Assembly (NCBI RefSeq): GCF_036634195.1
Contig: NZ_JAZIFY010000001.1
Coordinates: 5,466,501 to 5,530,500 of the forward strand
Direction of reading: 5' to 3'
DNA: 64,000 nucleotides
Source: Streptomyces sp. P9-A4
GTDB taxonomy: Bacteria; Actinomycetota; Actinomycetes; Streptomycetales; Streptomycetaceae
Within the stretch, counting starts at the first letter, position 1, and each line of letters starts with the position of its first letter. The position numbers and the translations under genes are program-made. Below are positions 58,561 through 64,000 of this stretch, one piece after another. The notes below the pieces were generated by a model. The model made no database searches, was not told the DNA's origin, and saw only the letters and a program-made list of their open reading frames with translations.

Positions 58561-59397
58561 ATGGCGAACTACACCGCCGCTGACGTCAAGAAGCTCCGCG
58601 AGCTCACCGGCGCCGGCATGATGGACTGCAAGAAGGCCCTCGACGAGGCCGACGGCAACGTCGACAAGGCCGTCGAGGCCCTGCGCATCAAGGGCCAGAA
58701 GGGCGTCGCCAAGCGCGAGGGCCGCTCCGCCGAGAACGGCGCCGTGGTCTCCCTCATCGCCGACGACAACACCTCCGGCGTCCTCGTCGAGCTGAAGTGC
58801 GAGACGGACTTCGTCGCCAAGGGTGACAAGTTCCAGGCCGTCGCCGCCCAGCTGGCCGAGCACGTCGCCGCCTCCGCCCCGGCCGACCTCGAGGCGCTGC
58901 TCGCCTCCGAGATCGAGGCCGGCAAGACCGTGCAGGCGTTCGTCGACGAGGCCAACGCCAACCTCGGCGAGAAGATCGTCCTGGACCGCTTCGCGCAGTA
59001 CGCCGACGGCTTCGTCTACGCGTACATGCACCGCACGATGCCGGACCTCCCGCCGCAGATCGGTGTCCTCGTCGAGTTCGACAAGGCCGACGCCGCCGTC
59101 GCCAAGGGTGTCGCCCAGCACATCGCCGCCTTCGCGCCGAAGTACCTCACCCGTGAGGACGTCCCGGCCGAGGTCGTCGAGACCGAGCGTCGCGTCGCCG
59201 AGGAGACCACCCGCGCCGAGGGCAAGCCCGAGGCCGCGCTCCCGAAGATTGTCGAGGGTCGCGTGAACGGCTTCTTCAAGGACGCGACGCTGCTCGGTCA
59301 GCCGTACGCCCTTGACAACAAGAAGTCCGTCCAGCAGATCCTGGACGAGGCCGGTGTCACCCTGAAGCGCTTCACCCGCATCAAGGTCGGCATCTGA
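58561..59397 (+). CDS. tsf: Translation elongation factor Ts
   Basis: A 278-aa nucleotide exchange factor for EF-Tu. The N-terminal UBA-like domain is [20 protein letters not shown], followed by [15 protein letters not shown], and the C-terminal dimerisation part has GRVNGFFKD. The ATG at 58561 has GAGAGAAA upstream. It follows rpsB. Confidence 0.97.
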   Translation: MANYTAADVKKLRELTGAGMMDCKKALDEADGNVDKAVEALRIKGQKGVAKREGRSAENGAVVSLIADDNTSGVLVELKCETDFVAKGDKFQAVAAQLAEHVAASAPADLEALLASEIEAGKTVQAFVDEANANLGEKIVLDRFAQYADGFVYAYMHRTMPDLPPQIGVLVEFDKADAAVAKGVAQHIAAFAPKYLTREDVPAEVVETERRVAEETTRAEGKPEAALPKIVEGRVNGFFKDATLLGQPYALDNKKSVQQILDEAGVTLKRFTRIKVGI

Positions 59398-59485
59398 GTC
59401 CGTACGCGAACGCGACGGACGCCGGACCCCGGTAGGGTCTGAGGCAGTCGTCACGCGCACGCGCAGGACGACCGCAGATCTGACG

Positions 59486-59538
59486 AGGAGGCCATTGCCG
59501 CACGGGATACCGCGAGGACCCAAAGGCAATGGCCTCCT
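59486..59538 (+). terminator. Long-stem hairpin between tsf and pyrH
   Basis: A perfect 14-bp stem (59486-59499 with 59525-59538) with a 25-base loop, located 24 bases before the pyrH start. It may be a terminator or a regulatory leader for pyrH. Confidence 0.6.
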
Positions 59539-59562
59539 TCGTATGTGCACGAGGAGATCTCC

Positions 59563-60327
59563 ATGAACCAGGGCGCCGTACAGGGCGACGACAACAACGA
59601 CAAGCAGGCCGGCCGCTACATGCTGAAGCTGTCCGGAGAAGCCTTCTCCGGCGGTACCGGCCTGGGCGTCGACCCCAACGTCGTGCACGCCATCGCGCGG
59701 GAGATCGCGGCCGTCGTCCGCGATGGCGCGGAGATCGCGATCGTGATCGGCGGCGGCAACTTCTTCCGGGGCGCCGAGCTCCAGCAGCGCGGCATGGACC
59801 GGGCACGCTCCGACTACATGGGCATGCTCGGCACCGTGATGAACTGCCTCGCCCTCCAGGACTTCCTGGAGAAGGAAGGCATCGACTCCCGCGTCCAGAC
59901 CGCCATCACCATGGGCCAGGTCGCCGAGCCGTACATCCCGCTGCGCGCCGTGCGCCACCTGGAGAAGGGCCGCGTGGTCATCTTCGGTGCGGGCATGGGC
60001 ATGCCGTACTTCTCCACGGACACCACCGCTGCCCAGCGCGCCCTGGAGATCGACGCGGAGGCCCTGCTGATGGGCAAGAACGGCGTGGACGGCGTCTACG
60101 ACTCCGACCCGAAGGCCAACCCCGACGCGGTCAAGTTCGACGCGCTCGAGTACGGCGAGGTGCTCTCCCGCGACCTCAAGGTCGCCGACGCGACGGCCAT
60201 CACCCTGTGCCGGGACAACAACCTCCCGATCCTCGTCTTCGAACTGCTCACCGAGGGCAATATCGCTCGCGCGGTGAAGGGTGAGAAGATCGGCACGCTC
60301 GTGAGCGACCAGGGCACCCGGGCCTGA
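59563..60327 (+). CDS. pyrH: Uridylate kinase
   Basis: A 254-aa hexameric UMP kinase of the amino-acid-kinase fold. Motifs: [34 protein letters not shown] and [12 protein letters not shown]. The ATG at 59563 has GAGGAG 6 bases upstream. A short Asn/Asp-rich N-terminal lead precedes the fold. It pairs with frr downstream, as in most bacteria. Confidence 0.96.
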   Translation: MNQGAVQGDDNNDKQAGRYMLKLSGEAFSGGTGLGVDPNVVHAIAREIAAVVRDGAEIAIVIGGGNFFRGAELQQRGMDRARSDYMGMLGTVMNCLALQDFLEKEGIDSRVQTAITMGQVAEPYIPLRAVRHLEKGRVVIFGAGMGMPYFSTDTTAAQRALEIDAEALLMGKNGVDGVYDSDPKANPDAVKFDALEYGEVLSRDLKVADATAITLCRDNNLPILVFELLTEGNIARAVKGEKIGTLVSDQGTRA

Positions 60328-60421
60328 CCCGAACCGGGGAACCGCCCCGCAAGGGGATGGACAGAGCCCTGCCGGTCGTACACCGTGCAGGACACAACGC
60401 GACGACACGCAGGAGCAAGTG

Positions 60422-60979
60422 GTGATCGAAGAGACCCTCCTCGAGGCCGAGGAGAAGATGGAGAAGGCCGTCGTGGTCGCCAAGGAGGACTTCGCCGCGA
60501 TCCGCACCGGCCGTGCGCACCCGGCGATGTTCAACAAGATCGTGGCGGACTACTACGGTGCCATCACCCCCATCAACCAGCTGGCGTCGTTCTCCGTTCC
60601 GGAGCCGCGCATGGCCGTGGTGACCCCGTTCGACAAGAGCGCGCTGCGCAACATCGAGCAGGCCATCCGCGACTCGGACCTCGGCGTCAACCCGAGCAAC
60701 GACGGCAACATCATCCGGGTGGTGTTCCCCGAGCTGACGGAGGAGCGCCGCCGCGAGTACATCAAGGTCGCCAAGAGCAAGGCCGAGGACTCGAAGATCT
60801 CGATCCGCTCGGTCCGCCGCAAGGCCAAGGAGACCATCGACAAGCTCGTGAAGGACGGCGAGGTCGGCGAGGACGAGGGCCGCCGCGCCGAGAAGGAGCT
60901 CGACGACACCACCGCGAAGTACGTCGCGCAGGTGGACGAGCTGCTCAAGCACAAGGAAGCCGAGCTGCTCGAGGTCTGA
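60422..60979 (+). CDS. frr: Ribosome recycling factor
   Basis: A 185-aa RRF that splits post-termination ribosomes with EF-G. Motifs: [34 protein letters not shown], and the C-terminal helix [28 protein letters not shown] 60422 is preferred because AGGAG is 6 bases upstream; GTG 60419 is too close to it. It overlaps cdsA by 1 base (TGATG). Confidence 0.96.
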   Translation: MIEETLLEAEEKMEKAVVVAKEDFAAIRTGRAHPAMFNKIVADYYGAITPINQLASFSVPEPRMAVVTPFDKSALRNIEQAIRDSDLGVNPSNDGNIIRVVFPELTEERRREYIKVAKSKAEDSKISIRSVRRKAKETIDKLVKDGEVGEDEGRRAEKELDDTTAKYVAQVDELLKHKEAELLEV

Positions 60980-62082
60980 TGAACGACTCTTCCTGGGGGG
61001 CCCCGGCCGCTTCCGGCCGTGGGGGACCCGACCAGGGGCCCGTCCCGGCGGGTCCCGCACACGATCGGCAGCAGGCGGCGCAGACTCGGCCCATGCCCAT
61101 CGTGCCCGACGTTCCCTCCGGCGGATTCCAGGACGGTCACGGCCGGGGGGCCGCTCACCCGAGCGGTCCCCTGTTCCGTGACGAGACGCCGCACGAGCAC
61201 CCGCAGGAGCCCATGCCCAGCCCCACCCCGCCTCCGCCGCCCGCGCCGCCCGCGCCACGGCAGAAGAAGAGCGCGGGGCGTGACCTGGGCGCGGCCATAG
61301 GGGTCGGAGTCGGACTCGGCGCGGTCATCGTCGCGTCGCTGTTCATCTGGAAGCCGGCGTTCATCGGGGTCATAGCGGTCGCCGTGGTCGTCGGACTCTG
61401 GGAGCTCACCTCACGCCTCCAGGAGCGCAAGGCCATCAAGGCGCCGCTGGTGCCGCTCGCGGTCGGCGGCGCGGCGATGGTCGTCGCCGGCTACGTCCGG
61501 GGGGCCGAGGGTGCCTGGGTGGCGATGGCGCTCACGGCGCTCGCGGTGCTCGTCTGGCGGATGACGGAGCCCCCCGAGGGCTACCTGAAGGACGTCACGG
61601 CGGGTGTGTTCGCCGCGTTCTACGTGCCGTTCCTCGCGACCTTCGTGGCGCTGCTGCTGACCGCCGACGACGGTCCGCAGCGGGTGCTGACGTTCCTGAT
61701 CCTGACCGTGGTCAGCGACACCGGGGCGTACGCGGTCGGCTGGCGCTTCGGCAAGCACAAGCTGGCCCCGCGGATCAGCCCCGGCAAGACACGCGAGGGG
61801 CTGGTCGGCGCGGTGACGTTCGCGATGGCGGCGGGCGCGCTGTGCATGGAGTTCATGATCGACGAGGGCGCCTGGTGGCAGGGCCTGATCCTCGGTCTGG
61901 CGGTGGCGGCGAGCGCGACGCTCGGCGACCTCGGCGAGTCGATGATCAAGCGCGACCTGGGCATCAAGGACATGGGCACGCTGCTGCCGGGCCACGGCGG
62001 CATCATGGACCGGCTGGACTCGTTGCTGCCGACGGCGCCGGTGGTGTGGTTGCTGATGGCGTTGTTCGTCGGCACGGTCTGA
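60979..62082 (+). CDS. cdsA: Phosphatidate cytidylyltransferase
   Basis: A 367-aa integral membrane enzyme making CDP-diacylglycerol. A ~95-residue Pro/Gly-rich cytoplasmic lead precedes about 8 membrane helices. The CDP-DAG synthase signature runs from [20 protein letters not shown] to GIMDRLDS near the C terminus. The ATG at 60979 overlaps the frr stop, so the two are coupled. With plsC and gpsA it gives phospholipid precursor synthesis in this region. A hairpin follows. Confidence 0.94.
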   Translation: MNDSSWGAPAASGRGGPDQGPVPAGPAHDRQQAAQTRPMPIVPDVPSGGFQDGHGRGAAHPSGPLFRDETPHEHPQEPMPSPTPPPPPAPPAPRQKKSAGRDLGAAIGVGVGLGAVIVASLFIWKPAFIGVIAVAVVVGLWELTSRLQERKAIKAPLVPLAVGGAAMVVAGYVRGAEGAWVAMALTALAVLVWRMTEPPEGYLKDVTAGVFAAFYVPFLATFVALLLTADDGPQRVLTFLILTVVSDTGAYAVGWRFGKHKLAPRISPGKTREGLVGAVTFAMAAGALCMEFMIDEGAWWQGLILGLAVAASATLGDLGESMIKRDLGIKDMGTLLPGHGGIMDRLDSLLPTAPVVWLLMALFVGTV

Positions 62083-62099
62083 CCTGCGGTTCTTTCGGT

Positions 62100-62134
62100 G
62101 AAGGGCTCGTCGCCTCAGGGGCGGCGGGCCCTTC
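62100..62134 (+). terminator. Terminator-like hairpin after cdsA
   Basis: A 15-bp stem containing two G-U pairs (62100-62114 with 62120-62134), 5-base loop, 17 bases after the cdsA stop. It ends the pyrH-frr-cdsA unit before rlmN. Confidence 0.7.
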
Positions 62135-62162
62135 GTCGCATCTCTGCGACACTGGTAGCACC

Positions 62163-63269
62163 ATGCCCAAGCCCGGAGAACTCACTTTCGTCGCCCCCCG
62201 CGGAGCCAAGAAGCCGCCGCGGCACCTGGCCGACCTCACGCCCGCCGAGCGGAAGGAAGCCGTCGCCGCGATCGGCGAGAAGCCCTTCCGCGCCAAGCAG
62301 CTGTCCACGCACTACTTCGCGCGGTACGCGCACGATCCCGCCGAGTGGACGGACATTCCGGCCGCCTCGCGGGAGAAGCTGGCCGGGGAGCTGCTGCCCG
62401 ATCTGATGTCCGTGGTGCGGCACATCTCGTGCGACGACGACACCACCCGCAAGACGCTGTGGCGGCTGCACGACGGCACGCTCGTCGAGTCGGTGCTCAT
62501 GCGCTACCCGGACCGGGTGACCATGTGCATCTCCTCGCAGGCGGGCTGCGGGATGAACTGCCCCTTCTGCGCGACCGGGCAGGCGGGGCTCGACCGGAAC
62601 CTGTCGACCGCCGAGATCGTGCACCAGATCGTGGACGGCATGCGGTCGCTGCGGGACGGGGAGGTGCCCGGGGGACCGGCGCGGCTCTCCAACATCGTGT
62701 TCATGGGCATGGGGGAGCCGCTCGCGAACTACAAGCGGGTCGTCGGATCGATCCGTCGGCTCACCGACCCCGAGCCGGACGGTCTGGGTCTGTCGCAGCG
62801 CGGCATCACCGTGTCCACGGTGGGTCTCGTGCCCGCGATGCTGCGGTTCGCCGACGAGGGCTTCAAGTGCCGCCTCGCGGTCTCGCTGCACGCCCCGGAC
62901 GACGAGCTGCGCGACACCCTGGTGCCGGTCAACACGCGCTGGAAGGTGCGTGAGGTCCTCGACGCCGCCTGGGAGTACGCGGAGAAGTCCGGGCGCCGGA
63001 TCTCCATCGAGTACGCGCTCATCCGGGACATCAACGACCAGGCGTGGCGCGGTGACCTGCTCGGCCGGCTCCTCAAGGGCAAGCGGGTGCACGTCAACCT
63101 GATCCCGCTGAACCCGACGCCCGGTTCGAAGTGGACCGCGTCCCGTCCCGAGGACGAGAAGGCCTTCGTCGAGGCCATCGCGCGCCACGGTGTGCCGGTG
63201 ACCGTGCGGGACACCCGAGGTCAGGAGATCGACGGTGCCTGTGGACAGCTGGCCGCCGCCGAACGCTGA
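62163..63269 (+). CDS. rlmN: Dual-specificity 23S rRNA/tRNA adenine-C2 methyltransferase
   Basis: A 368-aa radical-SAM enzyme that methylates A2503 of 23S rRNA and A37 of tRNA. The [4Fe-4S] motif is C129-x3-C133-x2-C136 in [22 protein letters not shown] and the C-terminal catalytic Cys (about C360 in DGACGQL) are kept, so it is RlmN rather than the resistance enzyme Cfr. The ATG at 62163 follows the cdsA hairpin. In S. coelicolor, from memory, further genes separate cdsA and rlmN. Confidence 0.95.
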   Translation: MPKPGELTFVAPRGAKKPPRHLADLTPAERKEAVAAIGEKPFRAKQLSTHYFARYAHDPAEWTDIPAASREKLAGELLPDLMSVVRHISCDDDTTRKTLWRLHDGTLVESVLMRYPDRVTMCISSQAGCGMNCPFCATGQAGLDRNLSTAEIVHQIVDGMRSLRDGEVPGGPARLSNIVFMGMGEPLANYKRVVGSIRRLTDPEPDGLGLSQRGITVSTVGLVPAMLRFADEGFKCRLAVSLHAPDDELRDTLVPVNTRWKVREVLDAAWEYAEKSGRRISIEYALIRDINDQAWRGDLLGRLLKGKRVHVNLIPLNPTPGSKWTASRPEDEKAFVEAIARHGVPVTVRDTRGQEIDGACGQLAAAER

Positions 63270-63305
63270 GCTTGTACTCTGAGTTCGAACACATCTCCAT
63301 ATTCC

Positions 63306-63398
63306 GACAGGGGAGCGCCACAGCGCTGAGAGTGCGGCACCGTCAGGCCGCAGACCCTCTGAACCTCGCCCAGGTCATTCTGGGTAGGAAGTTCGGTC
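63306..63398 (+). ncRNA. TPP (thi-box) riboswitch
   Basis: The conserved thi-box parts are in order: GGGGAGC, CTGAGAGTGCGG, CAGACCCTCTGAACCT, then CAGGTCATTCTGGGTAGG. The aptamer lies about 90 bases before the thiamine-transport substrate-binding gene and binds thiamine diphosphate. A -10-like TACTCT at 63275-63280 lies upstream. Confidence 0.92.
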
Positions 63399-63415
63399 GT
63401 AACTCATGCTGTTGC

Positions 63416-63453
63416 GCCCTGCCCGCGTCCGGTCCGCCGGACGCGGGCAGGGC
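63416..63453 (+). terminator. Expression-platform terminator of the TPP riboswitch
   Basis: A perfect 16-bp GC-rich stem (63416-63431 with 63438-63453) with a 6-base loop, 17 bases after the aptamer and 36 bases before the thiB start. It suggests control by transcription attenuation. Confidence 0.75.
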
Positions 63454-63489
63454 CGCGTCTCTTCCTGGACACACCCAGGAGGAATCTCA

Positions 63490-64000
63490 GTGAGCACCAC
63501 CTCAGTGAGCACCAAGAAGATGGCCGCCGCCGCGCTCGTCGCGGCGCTGGGCGTCACCACCCTCGCCGCCTGCGGCACGGACGACGTCCGCGGCGCCGAG
63601 GGGAAGACCGGTGCACCGGCGCCGAAGACCGTGACGCTGGTGAGCCACGACTCGTTCAACGCCTCCAAGGAGGTGCTGGCGGCGTTCACGAAGCAGACCG
63701 GTTTCACCGTCAAGGTCCTCAAGAGCGGGGACGCGGGCGAGGCCGTCAACAAGGAGATCCTGACCAAGGGCTCCCCGCAGGGCGATGTCTTCTTCGGTGT
63801 CGACAACACGCTGCTGTCCCGCGCCCTCGACAACGGGATCTTCGTCCCGTACGAGGCGAAGGGCCTGGACCGGGTCCCGGCGGCGTACCAGCTGGACAAG
63901 GAGCACCGGGTCACTCCGGTCGACTCCGGTGACATCTGCGTCAACTACGACAAGAAGTACTTCGCGGACAAGAAGCTGGCGCCGCCGGTGAGCTTCGACG
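63490..64000 (+). CDS. thiB: Thiamine ABC transporter substrate-binding lipoprotein (3' truncated by window)
   Basis: The first 170 codons of a ThiB/TbpA-type periplasmic-binding protein. A signal peptide ends in the lipobox LAAC (about residues 25-28), then TVTLVSHDSFNASKEVLAAF, GDVFFGVDNTLLSRAL and VTPVDSGDICVNYDKKYF, all typical of thiamine binders. GTG 63490 has AGGAGGAA upstream; GTG 63505 is an alternative. A TPP riboswitch with a terminator precedes it, which supports thiamine as substrate. The membrane and ATPase genes should follow outside the window. Confidence 0.9.
   Translation, partial: MSTTSVSTKKMAAAALVAALGVTTLAACGTDDVRGAEGKTGAPAPKTVTLVSHDSFNASKEVLAAFTKQTGFTVKVLKSGDAGEAVNKEILTKGSPQGDVFFGVDNTLLSRALDNGIFVPYEAKGLDRVPAAYQLDKEHRVTPVDSGDICVNYDKKYFADKKLAPPVSFD

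Noticed and set aside
63241..63249. Further DnaA-box-like TGTGGACAG
   Set aside because: It is single and lies within the coding sequence for the conserved catalytic-Cys region of rlmN.

Overview
The window is a contiguous piece of a Streptomyces chromosome, probably central rather than arm. The evidence is very high G+C, strong third-position GC bias (which makes long spurious antisense frames), frequent GTG/TTG starts, the sporulation sigma factor gene whiG, an nsdA-type regulator, a Lys-rich HupS-type nucleoid protein and four tandem signal peptidases. From memory, the gene order matches the S. coelicolor interval running from leuC/leuD (about SCO5553) to rlmN and a thiamine transporter (about SCO5645). 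No phage, transposon, CRISPR array, rRNA or confident tRNA gene was found.

Layout. 1-2.7 kb: the end of leuC, leuD, a small coiled-coil protein and hupS. 2.7-9.5 kb: cofC with a cold-shock-like small protein on the minus strand, then plsC-gpsA, ddl, a DUF3515 lipoprotein, a stand-alone Lrp sensor domain, and thiL-thiD. 9.5-19 kb: rpmB, a DAK2 protein, recG, rsmD-coaD, a DivIVA-like protein, and the DUF177-rpmF-rnc-mutM block. 19-22 kb: an HxlR regulator divergent from a WrbA-like flavoprotein, a secreted CAP protein and acylphosphatase. 22-32 kb: smc, the glucose permease glcP, a luciferase-like monooxygenase behind a perfect palindromic operator, an NCS1 permease and ftsY. 31.6-43.4 kb: a degenerate prim-pol domain protein, nsdA, the GlnR-type amtB-glnK-glnD operon, ffh, ftsH and a methyltransferase. 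43.7-55 kb: a SprT-like protein, the ribosome/RNA block rpsP-khpA-rimM-trmD-rplS, sipWXYZ with a Nudix hydrolase, DUF2469, yraN, comM and dprA. 55-64 kb: whiG, a TetR regulator, a LytM-like protein, rpsB-tsf, pyrH-frr-cdsA, rlmN, and a TPP riboswitch in front of the start of thiB.

How the genes work together. Most of the window is housekeeping: translation (L28, L32, S16, L19, S2, EF-Ts, RRF, RimM, TrmD, RsmD, RlmN), protein export (FtsY, Ffh, four signal peptidases, FtsH), membrane lipid synthesis (PlsC, GpsA, CdsA), cell wall (Ddl), chromosome maintenance (SMC, HupS, RecG, MutM, DprA, ComM), nitrogen sensing (AmtB-GlnK-GlnD) and thiamine metabolism (ThiL, ThiD, ThiB). Developmental control comes from WhiG and NsdA.

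No wholly new multi-gene system is evident. The best second-look items are the orphan TetR-type operator, two pairs of DnaA-box-like sites with identical 18-bp spacing, a catalytically degenerate prim-pol protein, an apparent CTG start codon, a hairpin covering the yraN ribosome binding site, the sipX/sipY overlap, and two sets of GC-rich tandem repeats between convergent genes.
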